In this document: positions 30,401 to 36,412 of the stretch, piece after piece
Numbering within the stretch: position 1 is the stretch's first letter
Layout: the number at the start of each line of letters is the position of its first letter
Source: Polynucleobacter sp. MWH-S4W17
GTDB lineage: Bacteria; Pseudomonadota; Gammaproteobacteria; Burkholderiales; Burkholderiaceae
DNA: 64,000 nt
Assembly: GCF_018687535.1 (NCBI RefSeq)
Contig: NZ_CP061295.1
Coordinates: 1,116,001 to 1,180,000 of the forward strand
Direction: 5' to 3'
Notes under the pieces: model-generated
Told to the model about the DNA's origin: nothing
The model's input: only the letters and a program-made list of their open reading frames with translations
Database searches by the model: none
Program-made: the position numbers and the translations under genes

Positions 30401-33400
30401 GCCAGGATATGAAACCATGACTGCAAGGCTATTTAATGGATGATTGCAGCCAACGCAATCGTAGAAGTTCACATTACCCGCTATAACTGCAAGATCAATG
30501 GAGCTAGATCCATTTGAAATATCTGCATCAATCACCCCATGGAAGCTAATGTTGCCTCCAACAGAAGCAAATACACTGTTATAAGAACCTTGTAGAGGAA
30601 GGAATGGCATTACTCCAGAAGGCGCAATGCTCCCAAGCGTTACTGAACCAAAGTAATTTTGATCACCCCAAGTTAAAACGCTATTACCAATATAAATATT
30701 GCCGCCCATTGGCACGTTGACAGTCAAGCTATTCAAAGCAATCATCTGACTACTTCCGTAAGAGCAACCAACGCATTCGTTAAAGCCAACATTGTTGGCA
30801 GAGACTGTTAAATCAACCGGGCCTTGGGCGAAGAAATCATTGTCTACTGTGTTAGCAAAATAAATACTGCCATTAGATGCTTGAAGCAAATTAGTTCCAA
30901 CTCCACTGGCACCATAACCACCCAAGGAAACCCTACTGTTATAGGTCTGATCTCCAATAGTAAAAACATCGCTAGAGATGTAAGTGTTGGAAGCATAGGT
31001 AGTCAGACTATTGAGTGCGCCGTTGTTGCAGCCAACGCAACCATTGAAATTGATGCTTGTATTAGAAGTAAGAGTAAGGTCAACTGGATCATTGCCAATA
31101 TCAAGATCACCATTGAAGGTAATGTTTCCGCCAACAGACTGAAGCCAATTTCTGCCTGGGCCGTTATAACCTGGGCTACTATTACCCCTACCACCCAAGA
31201 CTACATTGCTGTCGTAGTACTGGTCATGATAGGTAAAGACGTCGCCAGCAATATAGGTAACATATGCACCGGTTGTTAGGCTATTAAGATATCCGTTAGA
31301 ACAACCAACGCAATCATAGAAATAGATTGCATTAGCGGCTAGTGTTAAATCGACCGGGTAACTAGAGTCGTCATTATTTACGGCATAACTAAATGTGATA
31401 CTGCCAGCATTAGAAAACAGATAGTTAGACCCACTGCCGTTGTGGGGCCCTAGCCCGCCGAATGTAACAAAGCTGTTATAGATTTGATCGTAGTTGGTAT
31501 ATACGTCACTTGCAATATAGGCATTCATCGCAAATGTTTTCAGGCTGTTTAGGTTGCCGTTATTACAGCCCACACACCCATTGAAATTGATAAAAGGGGC
31601 CGATACCGTAAGATCAATTGCTACAGTTAAATCGTTGTTATCTATGCTGCCGTTAAAAAATATATTGCCGCTATCAGATTGAAGTCGATTGCTACCTGGC
31701 CCAATATAGCCAAAGGTGACACTTCCTAGACCCCCCAAAGTAATACTAGTGTTATAGATTTGGTTGTTTACTGTATGTACATCCCCTGCTATATAGGCAT
31801 TATTTGCATTTACGGTCAGACTTGAGATTGGACTATTTTGGCAGCCAACACAGCCTCCAAAGAAAACAGCGCCGGCTGCAGAGACACGAAGACCTGCAGA
31901 CGAGGAGGTATCATCCAAATTATCAACTGAGCTTTGAAAGAAAATATTTCCTAGATATGAGGAGAGCTCCACCTGTAATCCAGATCCAGAGTTGAGATAC
32001 AAGGGACCCGCGTAATTTTGATCGCCACGAGTAGAAATACTATCTCCTAAAACAATGCTAGAACCACTCGATAAAGTCAGATTCGTAATATTTCTTAAGG
32101 CGCCATTGTCTGGCTGGTATTCGAGAGCTGCATTAACGATTAATGCACCTGTTAATTGAGCGCTACCCAGAAATAGACTTGTTGCTGAAATGTGATTCAG
32201 AGTTTCAGTACTTAAAAATAAATCATTGCCCAACCTCAGTGAACCACCAACAGTCATGCTACGAGATAAATCTAGAGGGCGTATGGTTACATCCTGTGCA
32301 ATGACTGAACCGCTAATGGACAAGTTATTAGAGTTGTAGGATTGACCTCGAGTTGTTGTAACACTTCCTGCAATATCAACATCCCCGTTGACGGTGATGC
32401 CAGATCGACTACCCAAGGTATTAATAATTTGACCGCCGGCGGCTATAGTCAATGCCCCCATAGTTACCCGGCCTTGCAAATCAAGAATTCCTGTTGAGCC
32501 TATATAAAGAGTGCTAGTGGTACCAGCAAAAGTACTCATATCAGCAACAATAACTGTGCCCCGATCAATAATTGTAGGGCCTGTCTGCGTGTTTATGCCC
32601 GTTAACGATAGTGTGCCATTGCCACGCTTTATAAATGAATTGGGCCCACCATACACATCGAAGAAAATACCGGTAACGGAGAGTGTGGCTCCGGAATGAA
32701 CATCAAAAACGGTTCCACCCACTTCTGTAAGAGCCAAAGTTTTTGCGCTAACCAAGGAATCAGCGGTGACTACAACTGTTTTATCAAAATTAAATACGCC
32801 ACGCCAATCAACTGGTCTTGGCGAAGAGCTAGGGAAACCCGAATCAATTACCCCGCCATTGAGGGTGATATCTGGTAAGTGATAGGTGCTATATCCAGTT
32901 GCGTAAAGTAAGCCGCCTAAATTAATAGTTAGGTGAGTGCTTGATCCATAACCAACAAAGGAATTGTCGTCACCAACCAGATTAATGATGCCGTTGTTGT
33001 TTATTGAGATTGACTGGGAATTACCAAGACCAGAAATTGGTTCATTAGATCCACCTTCTATATTGAGAACACCATTTACAGTTAGATTTCCAGAGAAATC
33101 TTGGTTACCATAAATAGTTAAGGCGCTAGAGCTCCCTTGAACAATGAAATCTCCAGAGCCTGCAACAACATGAATGACTTGAGTTGCAGAGCTATCAAAT
33201 ACAAAACTAGCGCCGGGAGCAATGGTAAGCAAGCCATGGTAATCCCCCGAACCCGAAATATCACCCAAGGTACCGGCACCACCAATCGTCAATGTTCCCG
33301 TACTAACCAGTAAACCACCGGTAAATGAATTATTTCCAGTAAGAGTCAGAGCACCAGAACCGGACTTAACAACGCCAGCATTACTATCGATATTCCCTGA

Positions 33401-36400
33401 AAACACGCCATTGCCATTGCCGCCAACATTGAAGGTGACTAAGCCATTGACTGAAATAGTGCCGTTACCACTAATGCCACCATCGCCTTGGGAATCTAGA
33501 GCGAGATGTAGAAGGCCTGAGGAGTTGCTAATTGAACTATTTAGAATGATATTGCGATCGGCCGTTAGAGTAAGAGTTACCTCCCCAGAACCATTTGTTT
33601 TGGCTATGGCGCTGTTAACCGTAATGTCGCCGTATGATCCAGATGCACCACCCTGATTACATGAATTACCGCCACATACATTGCTAGCGCTTGAAGTTGT
33701 AATCGTTACGCTTGTTCCTGCATTTAAAGCTGCAGAGATATACCCTGCGTTTGTACTATCGATAATGATGTCATACGGGTCTATTAGCCAGATTCCGCCC
33801 CTACCAGCATTAATGGATGACAGTAGGTTTAGGGTATGACCAGAGGTTTCAATATAACCACCGGCTTTGTTGCTTGCATTTGGATCCAGTTGAGCTGCGG
33901 AGATGATGGTATTGCCATCAAGCCTCGTCAAAATAGAAAAAGGCAATGTGCCGTTCGTAGCATCATTGCCTATCTTGATGGTGCCACCTTGGGTATACCC
34001 GTTTGCGCCGATTACTGAGTTTGCAATTTGAGTATTGTTGGTAGCGGACAGACCAATGCTACCGCCACGGCCAGATGAGCCGTTAGTTTGGATTGTTGAG
34101 TTGGCAATATTCACATCACCCGCTTGCGTGGTGATGGTTAGAACGCCACCATCGGCGGCGCCGTTTGCTAAAAGCCTTGCTTGGTCAAAATAGATATCGT
34201 TTGCTGCGGTAATTAGGAGTGTTCCTCCCCTACCGTTTCCACCATTCACCTGGATAAGTGCGCTATTCCAGAGTGAGTCATTAGCGGCAACCGTAATACG
34301 ACCACCTTCATCTCCATTAGCTTCTAGGCTAGCCCCTGGACTTAAGGTAATCGTGTTGGCTGTGAGTTTGATACTGCCGGCTGTTCCCGCTCCTGGTGCA
34401 ATATTTGCTGACAATCTGCCCGACACATAAATCGCCTGAGCCAATAACTTGATGGCATTGCCTAGGGTATTGCCAGTGTTAGCTAGGTAGTTACTTGTTT
34501 GGATGCTGCCAGCACTATAGATGGTTTGGGCTTGAACGGTTACTTCACTAGCAGTGATCGAGCTACCCACATTCAGGTATGCAATCGAGGAACTGATGAT
34601 GACCGACAGGTTCTGACCACTGATATTGGCGTTCAGGTTAAAGATGCCGGCACTACTCAGAGTTAAGGTAGTCAGATTGGTGCCCGCCTTGAGGATATCG
34701 GCACCACTTGCAATCGTTAAGCTGCCGGTACCATTTTGGGTACAGGACCCGATTGGGCAGGTGTTGGTATTGCTAGTTACGGTAATGGTGACGTTGTTGT
34801 TAAACAAGGCTGTAGATATGGCATTTGCTGTTGATATATCAATAATCAGATCTACTGGATCTAATAACCAAGTTCCCGCCTTACCAGTGGCGTTGTTAGC
34901 GCTAGTGTTAATACTAGCTGTAGGTGCAATGCTTACTTGTCCTTTAGAGCTAGTCTCAATAAATCCGCCGTTACCTGATAGTGCGCCCCCCATCGATTTG
35001 AGGATGCCAGCTACGGCGGTTTTTACTTCAGACCATATCGCAATAACGCCCCCGTTACCCGTTTGAGTAGCTGAAGTATCGATCAGCGCGCCCTCTTCGA
35101 TAGTGACTGTTTTGGCCAGCTGGTTTTTGCTAGATGCCACATCAGCATCAGCCTTTACATTTTGCGCAGCTTGATTTGGATTGCTGGCTTGGGCATTGAT
35201 TTGAGTACCGCCAGATACTGCTGTTGCAGCTAGACCGATGTTTACTTGTCCACCATTGGTAGCGCCTGTTGCTGTGGTTTTGGAGTTGGCGGCGATCGTG
35301 ATGTCATTACCCACGATATTGATCTGACCGCCTTCGCCTATTTTGCTATTCGCCGTTACTTTACCGGCTTGGGTGACGGTATTAGCTACCAGTTCAATGA
35401 CACCGCCGTTGTTGACCATACTGCTGGCGGAGATGCGGCCGGTGTTTTTAATCACTGAGGCCATCAGTTGGTTAGCTGATCCTGCGGCAATCACCACTAA
35501 ACCGCCATTCACTTCCACTACACGTTTGTTTTCGATTAAGGCGTTGTAGGTTCCAACGTCCACCTTCACAGACATCAGGGAGTTGCCCTTAAAGTCCAGG
35601 GTAATTTGCTCACCCGCAGCCATCGCTACGGTGCCAGATCCTTTTTTAGCCAGAAGGTAACCATCATTACGCACCTCAGGAGCTAACAGAGCAATGTAAC
35701 CACCATCTACGTTAGTTGTGATCTTGCCTTCATTGGTAACCGATCCCTTGCCGTTACCTTTGTAAGTCGATTTACCTTCCATGAAGTCTTTATTAGAGAT
35801 ATCCATAGTGGTGGCTACGACACCAGCAGCATTAATTTCTGCGCCTTTGCCAAAGGTTACTCCGTTTGGATTTACAAAGACGACTTGACCATTGGCTTTA
35901 ACAGCACCTTCAATCATCGATGCTGTTGCACCAGTGACGCGATTCAAAGTGACAGCATTAGCATTGGGTTGATTAAACGTAACTGATGCATTTTTACCGA
36001 CGTTAAAACTATCCCAATTCACCACCGCACGTTGTGAAGTTTGGTTCACCGTCATTGCTGCAGATGCGGGGGTTTGGGTTTGGGAAATGGAGGCCGTGCC
36101 GGCGACGACCTGCCCATTTGTTGGGAGTGCATTTGGAAGATTTGGGGCGGTGGGATTTGCTGCCGCAACACTACCGATGAATAAATTTCCAACCAAAAAT
36201 GCTATGAAAGTTGAACCAAGACCGGCTAGAGAAATTTGCTTGGCTTTAGTGCTGATGGAATTTTTGCACCAAGAAAATGCCAAATGACCGAAAAAAGTGA
36301 GGAAATTTTGCTTAGAAAGCTGGCCTTGGGAAAAGCGGGTTGAGTTTGTTTTCTGATCGTTTTGATCAGAAAATTTGGTCCAGAGATATTTATCTAAACC

Positions 36401-36412
36401 GAACACTTTCAA
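12467..36412 (-). CDS. Giant filamentous haemagglutinin-like TpsA exoprotein with CVGC repeats (tpsA1)
   Basis: One uninterrupted frame of about 7,981 codons. Start: no ATG is available; TTG at 36412 or GTG at 36406 must be used. An extended signal peptide (about residues 1-85) ends near SVAAA-NP. A TPS secretion domain follows (about 86-370) with VNPNGVTFGKGAEINAAG, the hallmark NPNG motif. Two GTWLLDP/GIWLIDP-type haemagglutinin motifs occur near nt 34,870 and 33,790, then an autotransporter-type beta-strand repeat (33,260-33,390). The main body is a beta-helix-like repeat array with about 29 C-V-G-C-type motifs (20,947-31,852). Cysteine-free relatives of the repeats follow, then three 172-residue YDG-type repeats (15.1-16.6 kb) and a C-terminus ending C-X7-C. 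It is probably exported by the TpsB at 38116 as a surface fibre. Confidence 0.95.
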   Translation of the reverse strand: MKVFGLDKYLWTKFSDQNDQKTNSTRFSQGQLSKQNFLTFFGHLAFSWCKNSISTKAKQISLAGLGSTFIAFLVGNLFIGSVAAANPTAPNLPNALPTNGQVVAGTASISQTQTPASAAMTVNQTSQRAVVNWDSFNVGKNASVTFNQPNANAVTLNRVTGATASMIEGAVKANGQVVFVNPNGVTFGKGAEINAAGVVATTMDISNKDFMEGKSTYKGNGKGSVTNEGKITTNVDGGYIALLAPEVRNDGYLLAKKGSGTVAMAAGEQITLDFKGNSLMSVKVDVGTYNALIENKRVVEVNGGLVVIAAGSANQLMASVIKNTGRISASSMVNNGGVIELVANTVTQAGKVTANSKIGEGGQINIVGNDITIAANSKTTATGATNGGQVNIGLAATAVSGGTQINAQASNPNQAAQNVKADADVASSKNQLAKTVTIEEGALIDTSATQTGNGGVIAIWSEVKTAVAGILKSMGGALSGNGGFIETSSKGQVSIAPTASINTSANNATGKAGTWLLDPVDLIIDISTANAISTALFNNNVTITVTSNTNTCPIGSCTQNGTGSLTIASGADILKAGTNLTTLTLSSAGIFNLNANISGQNLSVIISSSIAYLNVGSSITASEVTVQAQTIYSAGSIQTSNYLANTGNTLGNAIKLLAQAIYVSGRLSANIAPGAGTAGSIKLTANTITLSPGASLEANGDEGGRITVAANDSLWNSALIQVNGGNGRGGTLLITAANDIYFDQARLLANGAADGGVLTITTQAGDVNIANSTIQTNGSSGRGGSIGLSATNNTQIANSVIGANGYTQGGTIKIGNDATNGTLPFSILTRLDGNTIISAAQLDPNASNKAGGYIETSGHTLNLLSSINAGRGGIWLIDPYDIIIDSTNAGYISAALNAGTSVTITTSSASNVCGGNSCNQGGASGSYGDITVNSAIAKTNGSGEVTLTLTADRNIILNSSISNSSGLLHLALDSQGDGGISGNGTISVNGLVTFNVGGNGNGVFSGNIDSNAGVVKSGSGALTLTGNNSFTGGLLVSTGTLTIGGAGTLGDISGSGDYHGLLTIAPGASFVFDSSATQVIHVVAGSGDFIVQGSSSALTIYGNQDFSGNLTVNGVLNIEGGSNEPISGLGNSQSISINNNGIINLVGDDNSFVGYGSSTHLTINLGGLLYATGYSTYHLPDITLNGGVIDSGFPSSSPRPVDWRGVFNFDKTVVVTADSLVSAKTLALTEVGGTVFDVHSGATLSVTGIFFDVYGGPNSFIKRGNGTLSLTGINTQTGPTIIDRGTVIVADMSTFAGTTSTLYIGSTGILDLQGRVTMGALTIAAGGQIINTLGSRSGITVNGDVDIAGSVTTTRGQSYNSNNLSISGSVIAQDVTIRPLDLSRSMTVGGSLRLGNDLFLSTETLNHISATSLFLGSAQLTGALIVNAALEYQPDNGALRNITNLTLSSGSSIVLGDSISTRGDQNYAGPLYLNSGSGLQVELSSYLGNIFFQSSVDNLDDTSSSAGLRVSAAGAVFFGGCVGCQNSPISSLTVNANNAYIAGDVHTVNNQIYNTSITLGGLGSVTFGYIGPGSNRLQSDSGNIFFNGSIDNNDLTVAIDLTVSAPFINFNGCVGCNNGNLNSLKTFAMNAYIASDVYTNYDQIYNSFVTFGGLGPHNGSGSNYLFSNAGSITFSYAVNNDDSSYPVDLTLAANAIYFYDCVGCSNGYLNSLTTGAYVTYIAGDVFTYHDQYYDSNVVLGGRGNSSPGYNGPGRNWLQSVGGNITFNGDLDIGNDPVDLTLTSNTSINFNGCVGCNNGALNSLTTYASNTYISSDVFTIGDQTYNSRVSLGGYGASGVGTNLLQASNGSIYFANTVDNDFFAQGPVDLTVSANNVGFNECVGCSYGSSQMIALNSLTVNVPMGGNIYIGNSVLTWGDQNYFGSVTLGSIAPSGVMPFLPLQGSYNSVFASVGGNISFHGVIDADISNGSSSIDLAVIAGNVNFYDCVGCNHPLNSLAVMVSYPGNQLFNWSGSYVGNIYLAGDVHTISDQNYYGPVTLGAQGQTAPYSNVLTSTNGAISFYSTVDNAADTVDLTLIANNFFFNDCVGCINGSLNNITITPNASIQSLELGGSLPTGDVVFSQSTLNLIHAYTFSINGSLASPSITLNAMDYQADGDALQFIQNLTIYAGNGNINIAGAVTALSVQTYVSNTFSTDYVLTAQIIAIQPSDLARHMTLGGSSVPSNELFLSDATLNKLHAYTLVVGNENYTGLLTLNTMDHQGDASAFQRISDLVVLAGSGDISVAGPISISGALTIVADNFSTAYSLSADSAIYIKANDLSRPITVGGDSRLVGDLFISNSTLRYLRTNYLSIGNDESTAALTVNDVLDYRNISDNLYNINMLALLSGSGIFLTRDITTRWNQEYYGPVFLRPASGVNSITLSIPNGGAISFYGTIDNADTNLAVDLTLAAGDINNWGAQVSFYGCVGCNNGPLGSLTTYAANTYISGDVFTYGSQTYNSNVTLGGWGYNTPYYNTPGSNWLQSIYGDITFRGTVDNDYRSYGPVDLTVSAIYIGFEDCVGCYSYAPLNSLTINALGTYISGDIFTNGDQIFNSNVSLGGWGYNNPNYYGPGSNWLQSSSGSIAFYGALDSDYFPVDLTVSAYNNVKFGDCVGCANYYGSFGLNSLTVNISNSGNIYISNVVLTWGDQNYNGPVILTSNGIWGPLPFSQFSDLYSHVLSSGYGSINFNGAVDADINNLYPVDLAIAAPYINFYGCVGCNQPLNTLTAIVPYSNTSYYDYFSYLDIGMPGNIYIAGDVHTYGNQNYNGPVTLGAYGGPPNSLTNNLTSTAGNITFYSTVDNDFRALDNSELIITANNVNFIDCVGCNNGSLHRVTTYANNTYIAGDVYTEDDQTYNSNVTLGGWGYNTPGYMGPGSNWLQSFRGSITFNGNVDSDYFPAALTVAADYSVNFNGCVGCNGYFPIYSLVTFAPFTYLGADVHTIYDQAYNSNVVLGPNANFLQSVYGSIAFGSQVDNSDSSTPASLYILANNVTFADCVGCNNGSLNTISIQPSDLTLSVTLGNDSGSPGGMYFDTATLNKLHTNTLIIDSSQGSGSLTLNSMDYRNNGDALQYISNLSFYSGEGGLNIAGPIAISQTQSYSTNSFVSNYDLLASSAIYIQAIDTNIPVTLGGDNGKGGDLFISNATLKNLHTNSLVIGRSDSAATLTVNDTLDYVSGNNLQYINNLYLYSGYNGIVLTHDITTRGDQNYGAAVYLAPATGSAINLSTASGGNIVFSGAIDNIDPATPIDLTATAALVSMYGCVGCGADLNSLTVNGNSLVSESVLTKYDQNYYGYLNISPYYNGTNIALFKSTSGSIDFHGSIGGYDGWGFGTLTAIVGNAGEVRFSGETAGWEGYGYNGQPVGSINIQSNTFSAPYALTAYSSISIKPSDSSRSISVGGPEVIGNLYLSNTTLNHLHADTLLIGDTNSTGILTVNSALDYRQSNSNLQYINNLALMSGMSAGIILADNITTHGNQDYIGPVYLAPNNGTFIALSTLRNGNITFGSTVNNFDPSSPISLSALASFINYSDCIGCNNSPLRSLNSNAFASYIAGDIRTVGNQDYSSTVSFSGPNSWMPGPGAYNLQSDSGNITFRGNVQNTNADQPVDLLVSAASIRFNGCVGCSNSPLNSLTINANNTYISSDVHTYGNQIYNGSISLGANGNSYGSNNNFLESVSGLISFSSNIDNALWQANLALVANSIIFNGCVGCISPLGTISIQSSDISIPITLGGLTGSFGDLFFGRAMLNRLHADTLAIGSINSTGLLTLNGLDYRNGGDALENISNLYVYAGSGGLNIAGPVSISGTQSYTSNVFTTSYDLGADTIVIQTSDLTRPITLGGALHLGDDLLIDNNTLSHLRANTLIVGNWGNWGRTAPIVVNEVLDYRPGNNLQYVRNLWLNAGDPGIFVRYDITTAGDQSYGGPLYLSPASGNSISLSSLEGGNVEFWGSVDNASPAQPVNLTVTANNVNFFNCVGCNPASGPLGGLTSNANNTYISADVYTIGDQNYHGAVTLGAYGGAIDSLTNTLSSTNGNISLYGAVDNDIEGAGASELIISANNVNFYGCVGCNNGPLFSLDANTLVTYISGDIYTFLDQTYHGSVLLGGNGNNGLASNTLHSDVGNINFYGAVDNSDPSLPVNLTVTAQYIIFEDCVGCNNGPLGSLTTVANNAYISGDVLTVGDQTYFSSVTLGGLGYNTPGYSGLGSNWLQSSNGNITFMGTVDNDRDNAYDRVDLTVLARNVSFNGCVGCSYGNYLNAGLNSLRVEVPDDGSIYIDSTVLTWNDQNYYGAVRLGGNGAYSDFYIGPITTSVGNLFESAYGNINFYGTVDNANINNPVDMAAIAQNVSFYGCVGCNPVTGPLNSLTVMVPYVGNDYSYYGWNYQYPGNIYIASDVNTIHDQNYIGPVTLGGGGWNAPGSNTFFSAQGNINFGGTVDNDNPFAPVDLTVNAFLVNFFDCVGCNVNYLQSLTVTADSTYIASDVYTINDQYYNTSVTLGGYGNNAGPNSNTLYSDMGAITFANSVDSDSYWGSGPSNLNVVASYINFSGLVGFGQALNSLTTGGYDSHVYISGDVYTIGGQDFFSAVTLGGQGLNSPGTNYLSASSGGISFYGSVSNAAAPVDLTISASAINFYDCVGCNNGPLNSLTVNAAYTTYIGGDIHTVNDQTYNSAVILGGWGSIEGGNLLTSDLGTITFNYVVDTPNRPTDLYLAANTIIFNDCVGCNNGSFNAVYIQPSDLSRSIIVSGNDIDPGSDLYIGDAMLGQIHAYTLYIGNPLSTAPLIVNGALDYQSNLQNVIGLTLASGSSGGIYLTDNISTSGDQNYYGPVYLSPTTGSSITLFANSSESRVNFWDVVYSYPSQNDLIVTAGSSVNFYNCVDCGIFKLNNLTVNAPYIYLASDVFTSGDQSYNGAINLGGNGYSAFGSNILHSSGGTITFGGTVDVDAERGYGQVDLKLIANNLSFNGCIGCNNVPMNSVTIYPSDPTLSISVAGLDNKAGWDLYLSDAMLNAIHTNNLIIGNPDNIAPLIVNGPLDGAGSNLYNVYNLTLAAGSGGIILRNDITTNGSQEYFGQVYLAPSSGSINLISLYRASITFGGSVDNVDSGLPVNLAVAANNIYFRDCVGCNNGPLGSLNVNALNTYISADISTAQAQTYNGSVTLDGDAILSGGDILFSGDIFSNGAYGLSVNAINASFTNVSDLTHLNLQIANTATISGAYSGNGDLTLGGAGILTLPGVNTYTGNTNITLGVTLALVGSGSIASSSAVNVDGVFDISQATAPVSIKALNDFTSWAGYGLVSLGSNTLTIGSASGVGSFSGVIQDDGQTGGNLVITGDGYTQTLSGINTYIGTTNITQGATLALVGAGSIANSVSVNVDGVLDISGLGSYSILDLFNSTLPWTGDGTVYATDSTVNLMLDGGGLCLNGCPAPAPFSLTPASGRSMMVITPSGSTTDIFGIDDALHLTPGSMLSQVSGGTTNYGFITKQVYLRAGKYSFAWAYAANDYLPYLDGVFFSISGSGTNSAVLLSRNGGPSSANTDGYPAGVVILPSFGSTTWINQSIVVPTNGNYQIGFGSFNHSDTNVDPYFFVSSNSGTYSGAPLVGGSLTTNIKNFTGSGVVTLGANTLAISNTSSKVFSGNIIDGLNGVGGGIAINQGVQTLSGQNSYTGNTVINNGGLLLVGSGSLGNTSSLLTISNGSLNVDNGNLTIGSLFMSGSSSFINVSNGDLNVGNGATIAGSINASNNQTYSGSVVLGSDAILSGNSFIFRSTIDGNYDLSINAAGQVKFYDTVGGNRALNNLYVQAGDRIVLYSDVITSYDQEYGGPVQIGPWSGGTVTLTSNNGSIYFDSTVDSHGPDNQGGGNLSCVTAYADGGVYFYGDVGLTKPLASLEVFATTYIGSSISTSGYQKYEGDVYLLGDVSLNTNNSLIKFASSVNSYGSYTIPSVTFYLTTDGTGISYTWTGIKQAGQYINGYYCDFCEIPLGVNGDNFNDRVQSILVGPNSSFTLFQHGGLGGWSLSFANSASQSILFVPQYTDGSSFLLSAIAGHNGGGASLVINAGSGKVSLLGAVGNIHSLYDLTVNAGRVDIRNDVTTTNDQTYNAPVQIGPWNGGTVTLTSNNGSIYFDSTVDSHGPDGQWNGNLSNLNVYADYGQVKFYDTVGGNRALNNLYVQAGDRIVLYSDVITSYDQEYGGPVQIGPWNGGTVNTVSTNGNISFHSTLDSHGPNGDWSGNLSSLGIGADNGVVRFYGEVGNNQQLYYLYIHAGRIVLYNNVDTLSDQTYLGPVQIGPWSGGSVVLTSGSGNIFFGSTVNSHGANNQWGGNLSDLTVAANNFSFAGEIGGIYPLSSLYVSTSESIGVSASAHTTGDQNYVTNYFLMGDSASLNSSQGNIVISAARFNNLNNAGNSINTPMGYWQIWSSNASPFDADVGDQLGGLVYDYKQYGANYNSQMGAHAGNGYLLSYVPQLTISLVGDISKEYDGNSGISLSSGNYLISGMSPGDSAQVSSILTSYIGGVNPSYAGIDKLVIVEGISVDALSINAKPVYGYTLAASTVMANIGIISPKSIVITNTASSTTYDGATSYAGTMTAAGYGHTALVGADAIGSVTQTASIGGSTVTGVAQAGTFTSTPSGAVLSSGIADNYSFSYIGATNTVAKADLTIAAVASLTGNTYRGTAYTGTYTTTALGSDASGITVTGQATGINAGTYTSNLSASGAVLSNYNLQAPINADLVISPKSIVISNTASATTYDGVTSYAGTMTAAGYGHTDLVGSDAIGSVTQTASIGGSTVTGVAQAGSFTSTPSGATLSSGIADNYSFSYVGATNTVAKANLTIAAVASLTGNTYRGSAYTGTYTTTALGSDASGITVTGQATGINAGTYTSNLSASGAVLSNYNTPTITNADLVISPKSIVISNTASATTYDGVTSYAGTMTAAGYGHTALVGSDAIGSVTQTASIGGSTVTGVAQAGTFTSTPSGAVLSSGIADNYSFSYIGATNTVAKADLTIAAVASLTGNTYRGTAYTGTYTTTALGSDASGITVTGQATGINAGTYTSNLSASGAVLSNYNLQAPINADLVISPAPLGIEVTGTYSGTRNITPSSFAVTGLMSGDTVRSIVSANLADANVAYGNNYITSISGVSGTAVMSNYYITTTYNPTPNTSTTNAATITPANLVITATNDAKFVTQTDLVGSANNCGLNTACAGGYMGVTYNGFVNGENKDVLIGSPTVIRTNAGTEEARVYAGVLKASGLSATNYSISYINGDYVIAPAKTLLVRVTPASQVYGSNPTFTVKAQYLDADNRTIIDLTPSINGSAVSIVDGASGGANFTLSLAGATTSTSGNINVGGYNLAATNSTVTGNNFNSLTVVGSNTIIPYTLRPNQLGISGVSKVYDGNINIGGLVLNVDPTLSTVLGSGVSKDKVTIIGSGTFDNRNVGVSKAVDINLTLSGDDGGNYVLATNAYSANIGTITQLNSVSYVGGVGGNWSTQSNWAGGAIPTLNNVANVYIPVGSSVVYDVAAVNAGGAMISNIINNGTLTINESTNTMISNSLGGSGIYAQIGSGILTIAGNNNQVNPGPLTGQISVANGKTLILANADALGNGSILSDNGRVGLDASITLRSFTVNGPVTLISDIKTVDSQQYGGAVTLSSGTANVPMVISSQDGNIAFLSTVNSDSENRSLTINALSGKVTLTDTVGYLSPSRLAKGPSIYDLAINAKDILLKGDVYTLNTQTYNGAVVISDNGSNGLTRTFLSEDPSITFLGTIDDSLNITHTLSVKAVSFDANQVPLITFRGAIGSIVPLGGLVVVTEMHLDPDPAKPGTPAGDITIGAGISTIGPQTYSGNGIILDPAPGAGPIYLTTKDGAILLYGVNGLRDDLAAYVRAGDGSTPVAVQNTVPKVAVAQPSSRVLGSYIPPLDPEDEWFNPARYGLDSNVSVGEPSTIVPCEVELTEECVKG
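15100..16647 (-). repeat. Three tandem 516-bp (172-residue) YDG-type repeats in tpsA1
   Basis: Copies are spaced by exactly 516 bp (landmark TCACAATGGATTTAGGCGAG at 15601 and 16117, variant at 16633). Each encodes a TTYDG segment, then YRG(T/S)AYTGTYTTTALGSD. The first and third copies share an ending (LQAPINADL) that the middle copy lacks (TPTITNADL), which suggests unequal crossover or gene conversion. Confidence 0.9.
17700..18990 (-). repeat. Near-identical internal blocks in tpsA1, offset 1,107 bp
   Basis: The roughly 140-bp stretch at 17741-17879 recurs essentially unchanged from 18848, and a neighbouring block encoding STVDSHGP recurs at about 17,930 and 18,765. These repeat units resemble the CVGC modules but have T-V-G-G in place of C-V-G-C. 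Confidence 0.8.
20947..31852 (-). repeat. CVGC repeat array in tpsA1 (about 29 C-x-x-C motifs)
   Basis: By eye I count 26 CVGC, 2 CIGC and 1 CVDC, plus one copy where both cysteines are gone (LVGF, 22661-22672). Consensus around the motif: F-x-x-C-V-G-C-N-N-G-x-L-x-S-L-T, then A-x-x-T-Y-I-S-x-D-V-x-T-x-x-D-Q-x-Y-N and an LGG strand, with a unit of roughly 85-100 residues. Runs of these are broken by a second, cysteine-free module type (S-x-L-H-A-x-T-L-x-I-G, then LDYR and L-Q-Y-I-x-N-L). The four codons vary silently between copies, for example TGT GTT GGC TGC at 31841-31852 and TGC GTA GGA TGC at 29009-29020, so the amino acids are what is conserved. Confidence 0.92.
35300..36157 (-). other. 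TPS secretion domain of tpsA1
   Basis: Residues about 86-370 after the signal peptide form the haemagglutination-activity/TPS domain recognised by TpsB POTRA domains. Seen here: RAVVNWDSFNVGKNASVTF, NRVTGATASMIEGAV, then VFVNPNGVTFGKGAEIN. Domain ends are approximate. Confidence 0.88.

Noticed and set aside
20947-31852. CVGC motifs as covalent haem c attachment sites (multihaem nanowire)
   Set aside because: Haem c needs C-x-x-C-H. The residue after the second cysteine here is Asn, Ser, Gln, Ile, Tyr, Ala or Gly, never His in the copies I read.
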